From Aeromonas lusitana (GTDB lineage: Bacteria; Pseudomonadota; Gammaproteobacteria; Enterobacterales; Aeromonadaceae), in assembly GCF_002812985.1 (NCBI RefSeq), contig NZ_PGCP01000002.1:62001-126000 (forward strand): a DNA stretch of 64,000 bases, in the 5' to 3' direction. Under the pieces are notes generated by a model. That model searched no databases. It was not told the DNA's origin and saw only the letters and a list, made by a program, of their open reading frames with translations. The first letter of the stretch is position 1; every line of letters begins with the position of its first letter. The position numbers and the translations under genes are program-made. Positions 1-8,998 of the stretch are shown here, in pieces.

Positions 1-1141
1 GTACTATGTGCCAGCCGTGGCTGGTGCGGAAGGGTTCGCTGATCTGGCCCGGTTGCAGACGGTTGACCATGTCGCGGAATTCCGGCACATAGACGCCGGG
101 ATCGGACCAGCCGAGTTCGCCGCCTTGCACCGCAGAGCCCGGATCCTCAGAGTACTTCTCCGCCATGCTGGCGAAGCTGGCCTTGCCGCTCTTGATGTCG
201 TGCAAGATACCATCGAGCGTGCTCTTGGCCTTCTCCTCGGAGAGAATGATGGAAGGCTTGATCAGGATGTGACGCGCCTTCACCTCGGTCTGCAGCACCT
301 GCTGTTGGCCCTTGGTGTCGAAGATCTTGATGATGTGCAGACCGGCACCGGAGCGCAGCGGGCCGACGATGTCGCCCTTGTTGGCGCCCTGTACCGCCTC
401 CGCCATCAGGGTTGGCATCTCCTGCGGGCTCATCCAGCCCCAATCACCCCCTTCCAGGGCCTTGGGACCATTACTTTCGGCGATGGCCAGCTTGCGGAAA
501 TCGGCGCCATCCTTCAGGGCGGCCAGGATGCGTTCAATCTTGGTTTTGGCGGCATTGAGCTGCTCGGCGTTCGGGTTGTCCGGCAGGGCAACCTGGATGT
601 GGCCGACATGGTATTCGGTCTGTTGCTGGCCCTGCTTGCTCAGCGCCTCGACCACTTGCTTCACCTCCTGCTCGGAGATGTTGATGCGGCGGCGAACCTG
701 GCTGCGGCGCACTTCGTTCATCAGGATCTCGCGGCGGACCTCTTCCCGGTACTGGGCATAGGTCAGGCCTTCACGCTCCAGCTGGGCGCGCAGTTGATCC
801 AGGGTCATCTTGTTGTCGGAGGCAATGCTCTGGATGGCCTGCTCCAGCTGGGTATCACTGATCTTGAGGCCTTGACGATCCGCAAGTTGCAACTGCAGGC
901 TCTCCTGGATCAGGCGATCCAGCGCCTGTTTGCGCAGGGTGGCGTCATCGGGCAGGGACTGGCCGCTCTCCTGAGCGGAGGCCTTCACCTTCTGTACCAG
1001 AGCATCTTGCTGACTGACCAGCACCACGTCCTTGTTGACCACGGCCAGCACCTTGTCCATCAGCTCCGGGGCGGCGAGGGCGCCCTGGCTCATGGCGCCA
1101 AACAAGCCTGCGGTCAGCAGGGAAATCAACGTCTTCTTCAT
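1..1141 (-). CDS. surA: Periplasmic chaperone / peptidyl-prolyl isomerase SurA (3' end missing)
   Basis: SurA escorts outer-membrane proteins through the periplasm. The reading frame starts MKKTLISLLTAG with a Sec signal peptide ending near ALA, then the SurA N-terminal chaperone domain, a first parvulin domain (around GHIQVALPDNP) and a second one beginning VKARHILIKPS. The window edge cuts it just after SHGWHIV, so about 380 of the usual ~430 residues are present. An ATG two codons upstream (1147) is possible, but GAGAG sits better for the chosen start. It lies about 30 nt downstream of lptD on the same strand, the conserved lptD-surA operon order; LptD is itself a SurA client in E. coli. 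Confidence 0.96.
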   Translation of the reverse strand, partial: MKKTLISLLTAGLFGAMSQGALAAPELMDKVLAVVNKDVVLVSQQDALVQKVKASAQESGQSLPDDATLRKQALDRLIQESLQLQLADRQGLKISDTQLEQAIQSIASDNKMTLDQLRAQLEREGLTYAQYREEVRREILMNEVRRSQVRRRINISEQEVKQVVEALSKQGQQQTEYHVGHIQVALPDNPNAEQLNAAKTKIERILAALKDGADFRKLAIAESNGPKALEGGDWGWMSPQEMPTLMAEAVQGANKGDIVGPLRSGAGLHIIKIFDTKGQQQVLQTEVKARHILIKPSIILSEEKAKSTLDGILHDIKSGKASFASMAEKYSEDPGSAVQGGELGWSDPGVYVPEFRDMVNRLQPGQISEPFRTSHGWHIV

Positions 1142-1171
1142 ATCCATCTCTCAAGGCGTTCGCCAGACCCG

Positions 1172-3604
1172 TTATTGGTCTCGCAGGTTAAACGGACGAA
1201 TGTAAGGCAGTGCTTCGGTATCCAGGGAGGTGCCCTTGGAGCCGGTACCCACGCTACCCAATCCTTTCATTTCAAATTGAATACCCAGGCTGCGCTCGGA
1301 CGTCGGGGTCATGTTCACGTTGTCCGGGGTATTGACCCACTCCAGGTTGAAGTTGATGCTCCAGCAGCAGGAGTCGTATTTCAGCCCCACCTTGCGATCA
1401 GACTTCACGTTCTGGTTGAGCTCCTGATAGTAGCCGCCATACAGGTGCCACTGATCGTTGAGCGGGGCGGTCAACAGCAGGCCAATCTGGTTGAGATCGG
1501 TCACCTGACCCTTGTTGTCGAGGTCGTAGTTGGCATCGCGCACGAAGCGGTGGTTCAGCTGGCTTATCAGCTTCTCGCGGCGGTACTCCAGGGCGCTGTT
1601 GGAGGCGCTCATCTGGCGCTGCTCCACATCATATTGTGCCCCGGCATGGGCGAACCACTGCTCGTTGATCTTGGCATCCCCCTCGAACGACAGGGGGGAG
1701 CGGTTATTGGTGTTCACCACGTCGCTGGAGTAGAGCTTGACCCTGGGCGCGACGAAGTCGAAGGCTTGGGCAACGGCCAGCCGGATTCGTTCATCGCCTT
1801 CGGGATCATAAATACGGGTGGTGACCCCCACAGAGATGCGGTTGGAGTCGCTGATGCGATCCAGGCCGGCGAAGCGGCGGTCACTGAACAGGCTGTAGTA
1901 GTCCTGGCGCATGGTGGTGGAGTCGTAGACCCCTATGTTGTCCTGATCCTTGTAGGGCACATAGAGATACTGAAATTCGGGCTCCAGGGTCTGGCTGGCA
2001 ACCTCGCCGAACCACTGCTGATCACGCTCGAAGGTCATGCCCCCCTTGAGGCGGAACGAGGGCAGCACCCGAGTGATGGTACCCTCTTCCAGCGTCACCT
2101 CGTTCGAGCCTTGCGGGGTGAAACGACTGGTGAAGGTGCTGCTCATGTTGTCCGGTACCGTCTGATCGTAGTGGGTGTACATCAGCTTGTACTGGCTGTC
2201 GAGGAAGTAACCCGCCTCGTCGATGAGGGGAATGGTCAGGGTTGGCGCCGTGTAGAAGCGGGTACCCGTGTAGGCCTCTCCCTGATTCTGGGCGATGGCC
2301 TGATCGTTGTTGTAACCGAAGTTGGTCAGCTCGGTATTCCAGGCCAGATCGTACCAGCTGCCCTGCTGGTAGTAGTTGTGGTTGATGCGTGGCATCAACT
2401 CGTGGGGCTGCTGGGCGCTGGCCAGCAGGATCTGGTAGGTCCGCACCTCGGCATTGAGGTTCCAGTTCTGCTGGAAGTAACCGGCCATCAGGGACTGCTG
2501 CAACTGGTTGTCGACCTGGGTCCCCACTCTGGGGGAGAAGTCGTTGAAGTAGTTGTAGTCCCGGTCCCTTACCTTGGTGTAGTCCACCGACACCCGCAGG
2601 GCATTGTCCATGAACATGGAGGTGTGGCGGGCGTTGAGCAGATAACGGTGACCATCGGACAGGTTGTCATTGAGGCTGTCGGTCTCGTCGTACTGCTTGT
2701 CGTCGGCCAGGTTCTCGAAGTAGAGGCTACCCACATGGGCCGGATCCGGCATGTAGCGGAACTCGACCTGCTCCATCAGACCGCGTCTGTCCATGAAGCG
2801 AGAGGTGATGGTCGCGTCGTAGTTCGGCGCTATGTTCCAATAAAACGGCTGGGTGATGTCCATGCCGTTCTTGGAGCTTTGGGTGTAGCCAGGGTAGAGC
2901 AAACCAGTCTTGCGCTCATCCTTGATGGGGAAGTTGATGTAAGGAAAATAGAAAACCGGGTAGTCATAGAGCCAGAGGCTGGCGTTCCAGGCCTCCCCGA
3001 ACACCTCGCCCTGATCGATGTCGATGCTGCCAGCCTTCAGGGTCCAGGCTTCCTGGCCCGGTGGGCAGGTGGTGTACTGGGCCCCTTCCAGGGTGATGTT
3101 CTGGTTGTTGTTGGTCATGGTCACCTTGTCGGCAAAGCCGCGCACCGGTGAGCCATGGACCTGGTACTTGCCCTCTTCCAGCTCGGAGTTCTTGGTGTCC
3201 AGGTTGGATTTCAGGGTCTTGTCGCTGGTGACCGTGATCTGGCCATCATTGTAATAAATATTGCCGATGGCGATGACATCCCGGCTCTTCTGGTCGAGTT
3301 GGGCATAGTCGGAGTCAAATTTGCGCACCCCCTGACGAACCTTGACGTCACCCTCATAGACGGCGGTGCCGCCCTGCTTGGCCTCCAGGCGATCCGCATC
3401 GACTTCGACGGGCTGGGCGTTGGCTTCCTCATTCGACTTCGGTTTCTCTACCTTGGGCACATAGTCATAGCAGAGGCTGTCGAGGATCCCGGTGGCCGGT
3501 GGCGCATTGAATGGCGCGGCCTGGACCGTGAAGGGGCTCAGGGCTGGAACAAGGCTGATAGTCAGGGCGATGGGACCAGAAGCTCCCAGTGTCCATTTTG
3601 TCAT
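1172..3604 (-). CDS. lptD: LPS-assembly outer membrane protein LptD
   Basis: LptD forms the outer-membrane barrel of the Lpt bridge and, with LptE, inserts LPS into the outer leaflet. The 810-residue product has a signal peptide, a periplasmic OstA/LptA-like beta-taco (roughly residues 65-200; PVEVDADRLEAKQGG) and a large C-terminal barrel (LLYPGYTQSSKNG, FYWNIAPNYDAT). The four cysteines expected for the LptD disulfide switch are visible: one in LCYDY, one in TTCPPG and the adjacent pair in DSCCWS. Length and motifs are typical. No clear Shine-Dalgarno precedes the ATG. surA follows in the same operon. Confidence 0.98.
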   Translation of the reverse strand: MTKWTLGASGPIALTISLVPALSPFTVQAAPFNAPPATGILDSLCYDYVPKVEKPKSNEEANAQPVEVDADRLEAKQGGTAVYEGDVKVRQGVRKFDSDYAQLDQKSRDVIAIGNIYYNDGQITVTSDKTLKSNLDTKNSELEEGKYQVHGSPVRGFADKVTMTNNNQNITLEGAQYTTCPPGQEAWTLKAGSIDIDQGEVFGEAWNASLWLYDYPVFYFPYINFPIKDERKTGLLYPGYTQSSKNGMDITQPFYWNIAPNYDATITSRFMDRRGLMEQVEFRYMPDPAHVGSLYFENLADDKQYDETDSLNDNLSDGHRYLLNARHTSMFMDNALRVSVDYTKVRDRDYNYFNDFSPRVGTQVDNQLQQSLMAGYFQQNWNLNAEVRTYQILLASAQQPHELMPRINHNYYQQGSWYDLAWNTELTNFGYNNDQAIAQNQGEAYTGTRFYTAPTLTIPLIDEAGYFLDSQYKLMYTHYDQTVPDNMSSTFTSRFTPQGSNEVTLEEGTITRVLPSFRLKGGMTFERDQQWFGEVASQTLEPEFQYLYVPYKDQDNIGVYDSTTMRQDYYSLFSDRRFAGLDRISDSNRISVGVTTRIYDPEGDERIRLAVAQAFDFVAPRVKLYSSDVVNTNNRSPLSFEGDAKINEQWFAHAGAQYDVEQRQMSASNSALEYRREKLISQLNHRFVRDANYDLDNKGQVTDLNQIGLLLTAPLNDQWHLYGGYYQELNQNVKSDRKVGLKYDSCCWSINFNLEWVNTPDNVNMTPTSERSLGIQFEMKGLGSVGTGSKGTSLDTEALPYIRPFNLRDQ

Positions 3605-3653
3605 GTGAAGGGCTCGCGCAATCCGTGGTTAAGACGGTTGATTCAGGGCATGC

Positions 3654-3704
3654 ATTTTATGTCAGGATCCATCGAGTTGACATTGCATGTCATTGCTTTA
3701 TGTT
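3654..3704. promoter_or_regulatory. Overlapping divergent promoters for lptD and amgK-murU (predicted)
   Basis: On the plus strand TTGACA (3677-3682) is followed after 16 nt by TATGTT (3699-3704), directed to amgK. On the minus strand ATGTCA (3683-3678) is followed after 18 nt by TAAAAT (3659-3654), directed to lptD. The two -35 hexamers overlap almost completely, so polymerase binding at one should compete with the other. Seen by eye only; no start site is known. Confidence 0.45.
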
Positions 3705-3778
3705 AGCCGGCAATGATAAAGCATTATTGCGGCCAGGGCTAACAGCCAAGTGCTGCTTTCCAATTTGGTCCCCGACTC

Positions 3779-4789
3779 ATGCACGATCGCGATTCCCTGT
3801 TATTGCACTGGGCGCGCCGGATCTCCGGTGATGCCAATCTTCAATTGACCCTGATCTCCGGTGACGCCAGTTTTCGCCGCTACTTCCGTGGTGCCGGTCT
3901 GGTATGGGTGGATGCTAATCCGAAAACCGAAAAAAATCATGAATTTGTTCGTAATGCCAGCGCATTGACGCAAGGCGGGCTGTTGGCCCCCGAGGTGCAG
4001 GCGGTGGACTATGAACAGGGTCTGCTGGCGGTGACGGATCTCGGTGATACCCAGCTTATCAGCTGCCTGGACTCCCACAACGTGCAGGCCTGGTATGACA
4101 AGGCCATCGCCCTGTTGCCGAGGCTAGGAGCGGTCGAGCTGGCGCTCGATCCTTTCGATGAAGCCTTTATGGCGCGGGAAGACAGCATCTTCCCCGAATG
4201 GCTGCTGGGCCATCGCCTGCAGCTGACTTTGAGCGAGAGCGAGCAACAGCTGCTGGCTGACACCTTCTCCTGCCTCACCGCCAACAACCTGGCCCAGCCC
4301 CAGGGGGTGATGCACCGGGATTTCCACAGCCGCAACCTGATGGTGTGCGGTGGCGACAGCCCCGAGACCAGCACCCTGGCGGTGATCGATTTTCAGGACA
4401 TGGTCATTGGCCCCCTGAGTTACGATCTGGTCTCTTTGCTCAAGGATTGCTACGTGCGCTGGTCTGATGATGTGATAGAGCAGGGCATGCGCCACGGCTT
4501 TGCGACCCTGAGTGAGGCCAAGCTGCTGGCCGAGATCGACTATGGGAGCTTTCGCCGTCACGCCGATCTCACTGGCATGCAGCGCCATCTGAAGGCGACG
4601 GGCATCTTCGCCCGCCTCTGCCACAGGGATGGCAAGTCAGGTTACCTGAAGGATATTCCTCGCACCCTGGGCTATGTGGTGGATGTGTGTCGCCTGCATG
4701 GGGATAAATACCCTGTGTTGTCTCGTTTCGGCGTGTGGTTGCAGAGTAATATTCTGCCTGCAATCGAGCGGGTGGGGGCGTCGGCATGA
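3779..4789 (+). CDS. amgK: N-acetylmuramate/N-acetylglucosamine anomeric kinase AmgK
   Basis: An aminoglycoside-phosphotransferase-fold sugar kinase that phosphorylates MurNAc at C1, the first step of the cell-wall recycling route bypassing de novo, fosfomycin-sensitive MurA synthesis. The 336-residue protein shows the APH catalytic loop HRDFHSRNLMV and the metal-binding VIDFQDM segment. Its last codons overlap the start of the next gene by ATGA, so AmgK and the MurU-like uridylyltransferase are translationally coupled. The same pair lies divergent to lptD-surA in pseudomonads, which supports the assignment over a generic phosphotransferase. Confidence 0.88.
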   Translation: MHDRDSLLLHWARRISGDANLQLTLISGDASFRRYFRGAGLVWVDANPKTEKNHEFVRNASALTQGGLLAPEVQAVDYEQGLLAVTDLGDTQLISCLDSHNVQAWYDKAIALLPRLGAVELALDPFDEAFMAREDSIFPEWLLGHRLQLTLSESEQQLLADTFSCLTANNLAQPQGVMHRDFHSRNLMVCGGDSPETSTLAVIDFQDMVIGPLSYDLVSLLKDCYVRWSDDVIEQGMRHGFATLSEAKLLAEIDYGSFRRHADLTGMQRHLKATGIFARLCHRDGKSGYLKDIPRTLGYVVDVCRLHGDKYPVLSRFGVWLQSNILPAIERVGASA

Positions 4790-5466
4790 AGGCGATGATC
4801 CTGGCCGCCGGGCGCGGCGAGCGGATGCGTCCGCTCACCGATCTGCTGCCCAAGCCCCTGCTGGCGGTGGGGGGCAAGCCGCTCATAGCGCACCATATCG
4901 AGAAGCTGGCGGCGGCCGGCGTGACGGAACTCGTCATCAACCACGCCTGGCTCGGCCACAAGCTGGTGGAAGCCCTCGGTGACGGCCGCCAGTTCGGGGT
5001 GCAGATCCAGTGGTCGGCGGAAGAAACCGCCCTCGAGACAGCGGGCGGCATAGTGCAGGCACTGCCCCTGCTGGGCTCTGAGCCTTTCCTGGTGATCAAC
5101 GGCGATACCTGGCTGGACCTGGACTACCGCACCCTGGTGAATCAGGCGCTGGGTGAGGATCTCGCCCACCTCTGGCTGGTGCCCAATCCGCCCCAGCATC
5201 CTCACGGGGATTTCGCGCTGCAAGCTGGCCGAGTGCAGGACGCCCCTGCGCTGACCTTCAGCGGGGTCGGCATCTATCATCCCGCCGCCTTCGCCGATCT
5301 TCCCGCTGGCGCGCGCAAGCTGGCGCCCCTGCTGCGCGCCTGGATGGCGCAAGGCCGGGTCGGTGGCGCCCTGTTGGCTGGGGAATGGCGAGACATAGGC
5401 ACAGTCGAGCGGCTGCGAGAGCTGGATGATGAACTCCAGGCCGGGGCCGCACAGCCGCACAACTAA
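4786..5466 (+). CDS. murU: N-acetylmuramate-1-phosphate uridylyltransferase MurU
   Basis: A nucleotidyltransferase that converts MurNAc-1-P plus UTP to UDP-MurNAc, the second step after AmgK. The 226-residue protein opens with the nucleotide-binding signature ILAAGRGERMRPLT followed by LLPKPLLAVGGKP, and has the conserved VINGDTWLDLD metal-binding segment. It shares ATGA with the end of amgK. A glucose- or mannose-1-phosphate transferase would look similar; the partner gene is what favours MurU. Confidence 0.88.
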   Translation: MKAMILAAGRGERMRPLTDLLPKPLLAVGGKPLIAHHIEKLAAAGVTELVINHAWLGHKLVEALGDGRQFGVQIQWSAEETALETAGGIVQALPLLGSEPFLVINGDTWLDLDYRTLVNQALGEDLAHLWLVPNPPQHPHGDFALQAGRVQDAPALTFSGVGIYHPAAFADLPAGARKLAPLLRAWMAQGRVGGALLAGEWRDIGTVERLRELDDELQAGAAQPHN

Positions 5467-5538
5467 TATACGATCGCGTCGCCTGCCGCCCTCTCAGGGC
5501 CTGGTGACGTGCTTATCAATCTCACGAGGTCTTGAACC

Positions 5539-6354
5539 ATGCGTATTTGGGGTAAGGTGCTTGGCGCCTTCTTCGGTTTTCTGCTCGGCAACATCTTCGG
5601 TGCCCTGCTCGGCCTCTGGATAGGCCACCGTTTCGATCGGGGCATGGGCATGTCCTTCCGCCGGGCGCCCACCCAGCAGCAACAGGCAGTCTTCTTCCAC
5701 GCCACCTTCGCCGTCATGGGCCACATCGCCAAGGCGAGCGGTCAGGTCACGGAGCAGGAGATCCGGGTTGCCTCCAACCTGATGGACAGGATGCGTCTGT
5801 CCGGCGAGCAGCGAGTGCGGGCTCAGGAGTCGTTCCGGCAGGGCAAGGAGAGCGGTTTCCCCCTGCGAGAGACCCTCGCCGAGTTCCGTCAGGCGAGCCA
5901 GGGCCAGCGCGATATCCTGCGCTTCTTCCTGGAAGTCCAGCTGCAGGCCGCCTTCGCCGATGGCCGGGTCGAGGCCGATGAACGCGCCATCCTGCAGACC
6001 ATCGCCGACGAGCTTGGCATCAGCCGCATCGAGCTGGCGCGCATTCTGGCCATGGCCGAGGCGCAGATGAACTTCTTCCATCGCCAGCAGCAGGCCGGCG
6101 GTCAGGGTCAGCAGTATCGGCAGGAGGCTCCCTCGGCGGATCGCCTCAAGGATGCCTACCAACTGCTCGGGGTGAGCGAGAGCGACAGCGATCAGGACAT
6201 CAAGCGCGCCTATCGCAAGGAGATGAGCAAGCACCACCCGGACAAGCTGGCCGCCAAGGGGCTGCCGCCCGAGATGATGGAGATGGCCAAGGAGAAGACC
6301 CAGGAGATCCAGCAGGCCTGGGAGTGGATCCGCGAGGCACGCGGCATCCGTTAA
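5539..6354 (+). CDS. djlA: Membrane-anchored co-chaperone DjlA
   Basis: DjlA is an inner-membrane J-domain protein that recruits DnaK to envelope-stress pathways. The 271-residue product has one N-terminal glycine-rich transmembrane segment (FFGFLLGNIFGALLGLW), a central TerB-like helical domain (about residues 50-190) and a C-terminal J domain (about 205-271) carrying the HPD motif in SKHHPDKL. A Gln-rich linker (QQQAGGQGQQ) joins the last two. This is the normal DjlA architecture and length. It ends at a strong bidirectional terminator. Confidence 0.95.
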   Translation: MRIWGKVLGAFFGFLLGNIFGALLGLWIGHRFDRGMGMSFRRAPTQQQQAVFFHATFAVMGHIAKASGQVTEQEIRVASNLMDRMRLSGEQRVRAQESFRQGKESGFPLRETLAEFRQASQGQRDILRFFLEVQLQAAFADGRVEADERAILQTIADELGISRIELARILAMAEAQMNFFHRQQQAGGQGQQYRQEAPSADRLKDAYQLLGVSESDSDQDIKRAYRKEMSKHHPDKLAAKGLPPEMMEMAKEKTQEIQQAWEWIREARGIR

Positions 6355-6383
6355 CCCTCTCCGGTGAGCGAAAGTCAGCCATA

Positions 6384-6412
6384 AAAAATGCCCGTCGATG
6401 ACGGGCATTTTT
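6384..6412. terminator. Bidirectional rho-independent terminator, djlA / NCS2 permease
   Basis: A perfect 13-bp stem (AAAAATGCCCGTC / GACGGGCATTTTT) with a GAT loop lies between convergent genes and gives a U-run in both directions. Confidence 0.93.
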
Positions 6413-6429
6413 GTCTCTGGAAACCGGGA

Positions 6430-7773
6430 TTAGTGGCTGTCGACCCAGACGAACTTCAGCACGAACAGCAGGGCAACCACCAGCACGCAGGGGTTGATCT
6501 CGCGCCAGCGGCCAGTGCCGGCCTTCATCACGCAGTAGGAGATGAAGCCCACAGCGATCCCCTCGGTGATGGAGAAGCTGAACGGCATCATGACGGCGGT
6601 CATGAAGGCCGGCACCGCTTCGGTCAGGTCTTCCCACTTCACGCGGGTCAGCTCGGAGCACATCAGCACGCCCACGTAGATAAGGGCGCCAGCGGCGGCG
6701 TAAGCGGGCACCATGGCGGCGATGGGGGAGAAGAAGATGGCCAGCAGGAACAAGATGCCGGCGACGATGGCGGTCAGACCGGTGCGGCCACCCACGGCCA
6801 CGCCCGAGCTGCTCTCGATGTAAGCCGTGACCGAGGAGGTACCCATGAAGGCGCCGCCCACGGAACTCACGCTGTCCACTACCAGCGCCTGCTTCATGCG
6901 CGGGAAGCGACCCTGATCATCGGCCAGCTTGGCACGGTTGGTGACCCCGATCAGGGTACCGGACGAGTCAAACAGGTTGACCAGCATGAAGGAGAAGATG
7001 ATCCCGGCCAGGCTGATATCCAGGGAACCCATCAGGTCCAGCTGACCGAACACAGGAGTGATGCTCGGCGGCATGGAGATGAAGCCCTTGAAGGTCACAT
7101 CGCCGAACAGCCAGCCCAGGGTGGTGGTGACGACGATGGCGATCAGCACGGCGGAGTGCACGCCGCGGGCGGAGAAGATGCAGATCAGGAAGAAGCCGAG
7201 CAGCCCCAGCAGGCAGGGCAGGGAGGTGAGGTTGCCCACGGTCACCATAGTAGCGGGGCTCGCGACCACGATACCGGCGTTGTGCAGGCCGAGCAGGGCG
7301 ATGAGCAGGCCGATACCGGCTGTGATGCCGACCCGCAGGGTGAGCGGTATGTTGGCAATCAACCAGTAGCGCACCCGCAGCAGGGTGAGGATCAGCAGGC
7401 CCAGGGCGCCCCAGAAGATGGTGCCCATGCCGACCTGCCAGGAGTAGCCCATGCCGGCCACCACCACGAAGGCGAAGAAGGCGTTCAGGCCCATGGCGGG
7501 GGCCAGGGCGATGGGCAGATTGGCCAAGAGGCCCATCAGGATGCTGCCGATGCCGGCGATGAGGCAGGTGGTGACGAACACGGCCTGGGTGTCCATGCCC
7601 GCAGCGGAGAGGATCTGCGGGTTGACGAAGACGATGTAGACCATGGTCAGGAAGGTGGTGATCCCGGCGATGAGCTCGGTGCGGGCCGTGGTGCCATGAC
7701 CTTTGAGGGCAAACAGACGCTCGAGCAATCCTTGCCCGGCCGCCTGACTGGTGGCTTGATGTGGTTGATTCAT
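6430..7773 (-). CDS. NCS2 / AzgA-type purine permease
   Basis: An inner-membrane proton-coupled nucleobase transporter of the adenine/guanine/hypoxanthine branch (AdeP, GhxP, AzgA relatives). The 447-residue protein is polytopic and carries the family motifs ELIAGITTFLTMVYIVFVNP and ALAPAMGLNAFFAF, plus SSSGVAVGGRTGL around the second substrate-binding half-helix. The ATG at 7773 has GGA seven nt upstream; a TTG four codons earlier is less likely. A PurR-like operator lies about 190 nt upstream, which agrees with purine transport. Exact base specificity cannot be told from sequence. Confidence 0.9.
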   Translation of the reverse strand: MNQPHQATSQAAGQGLLERLFALKGHGTTARTELIAGITTFLTMVYIVFVNPQILSAAGMDTQAVFVTTCLIAGIGSILMGLLANLPIALAPAMGLNAFFAFVVVAGMGYSWQVGMGTIFWGALGLLILTLLRVRYWLIANIPLTLRVGITAGIGLLIALLGLHNAGIVVASPATMVTVGNLTSLPCLLGLLGFFLICIFSARGVHSAVLIAIVVTTTLGWLFGDVTFKGFISMPPSITPVFGQLDLMGSLDISLAGIIFSFMLVNLFDSSGTLIGVTNRAKLADDQGRFPRMKQALVVDSVSSVGGAFMGTSSVTAYIESSSGVAVGGRTGLTAIVAGILFLLAIFFSPIAAMVPAYAAAGALIYVGVLMCSELTRVKWEDLTEAVPAFMTAVMMPFSFSITEGIAVGFISYCVMKAGTGRWREINPCVLVVALLFVLKFVWVDSH

Positions 7774-7963
7774 GTTGGATTCCAATGGGTGACGTGAAAT
7801 AAGCAGCAGGCGCGGTCGGACCCATCCATAGGGGCTCTGACCTGGTCGTTGGCGAATTCATCGCCAGACTCGTCCTGATACCGTGACAGCGCGCACATTT
7901 TTACACAGGCGAGCGCGTTTACAAACCCTGGATCTGCGAAGCGGATCAATGAATAGAGCAAAA

Positions 7964-7979
7964 ATTCAAACGTTTGCTC
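7964..7979 (-). promoter_or_regulatory. Putative PurR operator
   Basis: The 16-mer ATTCAAACGTTTGCTC matches 10 of the 12 fixed positions of the E. coli PurR consensus ANGCAANCGNTTNCNT, with the palindromic core CAAACGTTTG intact. It sits upstream of the purine permease, a class of gene repressed by PurR in enterobacteria. Assignment is by consensus match and context only. Confidence 0.6.
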
Positions 7980-8031
7980 TCGCGGTAGGAAAAAAGAGGT
8001 TCGATAGAAACCAGTTGCCGTGGCACCCGTC

Positions 8032-8367
8032 TCAGAGGGCCCTGAAGTAACGCTCCACCAGCTGGGCCAGCAAGGCATCGCTGCGCTCCTGCAACGTGGC
8101 GAGGGTCAGTCCCATGCGCAGCAACAGCAGGCTGGCCTGCTCCTCACTCAGCTTGCGCCCCTCGATGAAGCACTCCTGCTCCGGCAACTGCTTGTCATGG
8201 CGCGGGATCAGCACCCAACTCACCCGCTCGGGTTCGATGGCGGCGAAGATCCGGCTGGCGGCGGCGCAGAAGGTATCGATATGGGATTTGCCATCCGGCC
8301 CGAGGCAACCGGGCTCGACTCGGATCTGGATGGTGAGTTTCTTCGTACTGCCTGTGTTCTGCTGCAT
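8032..8367 (-). CDS. Conserved hypothetical protein, 111 aa
   Basis: Not recognised. A soluble, mildly acidic protein without signal peptide or membrane segment. It contains GPDGKSHIDTFCAAA and a Leu-rich C-terminal helix (LLLLRMGLTLATLQER), with an intervening segment SWVLIPRHDK. Codon use matches neighbouring core genes and it fills the strand between the permease and the SnoaL-like gene, so it is probably real. The Shine-Dalgarno is weak. No function is proposed. Confidence 0.7.
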   Translation of the reverse strand: MQQNTGSTKKLTIQIRVEPGCLGPDGKSHIDTFCAAASRIFAAIEPERVSWVLIPRHDKQLPEQECFIEGRKLSEEQASLLLLRMGLTLATLQERSDALLAQLVERYFRAL

Positions 8368-8507
8368 GGCCTGGGATCGCTGGGGGAAAGAGGCTGATTA
8401 TAGAGGGTTGTCGTCCCTTTGAGAGCCCCACGAATGGCAGGAGATGTCGTGATAGCGGGCTCGGCTGGCAGGATGCAGGCCGGTGCAGTATCCGGCCCGG
8501 GAGAGCG

Positions 8508-8897
8508 TTATTGCACGCTCCCCAGCTCGCCGTCTTCGGCTGCGCCGGCCACCATGTGGGTGAGCTCTTCACAACGCAGGATCCGGCCCCCTTGCACCAC
8601 GAAGTGGGCGAACACCTCTATCTGGGCGCGGGAGCCATCCGCCTTGGTGACGTCGACCCTGTGGTGGGTCAATACATTCTCCTGCTGGCTGGCGATGGCC
8701 AGCACAGTGACATGAATGGCCCGGGTGATCTGCTTGAGCTTCGCCATATGAGCGACGAAGCCGGCATAATCCAGCGACTTGCCATCGACCCATTGCTGGT
8801 AGTGCGGTGAGAAGAAGGCCGAAATCTGTGCCTCGTCGTGCAGAGGGTGACAGACAATCTCGAACAGCGCCTGTTCAACGATGGTGGAGGGATTCAT
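8508..8897 (-). CDS. SnoaL-like / NTF2-fold protein
   Basis: A small alpha+beta-barrel protein of the SnoaL-like/NTF2 superfamily, which binds small ligands or stabilises other enzymes; the precise role is unknown. About 129 residues, with the typical order of an N-terminal helix (IVEQALFEIVCHP), a helix plus DYAGFVAHMAKLK, then strands ending HFVVQGGRILRCEELTHM. The start at MNPSTIV has GCGGA about 9 nt upstream; an ATG two codons earlier is an alternative. It is divergent from the AraC regulator, so the regulator may control it. Confidence 0.75.
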   Translation of the reverse strand: MNPSTIVEQALFEIVCHPLHDEAQISAFFSPHYQQWVDGKSLDYAGFVAHMAKLKQITRAIHVTVLAIASQQENVLTHHRVDVTKADGSRAQIEVFAHFVVQGGRILRCEELTHMVAGAAEDGELGSVQ

Positions 8898-8998
8898 GGG
8901 CATATTCCGCGAGTGGTGGGGTGAGGGAACCAGCATAGCGCCGACCCCCTTTGGTATAGTAACGACAGTCCGACATTGAATACGGAGCAGCGGCCATC

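Noticed and set aside
8..3151. Very long plus-strand open frame of more than 1000 codons
   Set aside because: It is antisense to surA and lptD. Its codon pattern (His/Gly/Val/Leu-rich, no motif) is that of a frame opposite GC-rich coding DNA.
6388..7797. 469-codon plus-strand open frame rich in Gly, His and Gln
   Set aside because: Opposite strand of the NCS2 permease; composition is an artefact of hydrophobic codons read in reverse.
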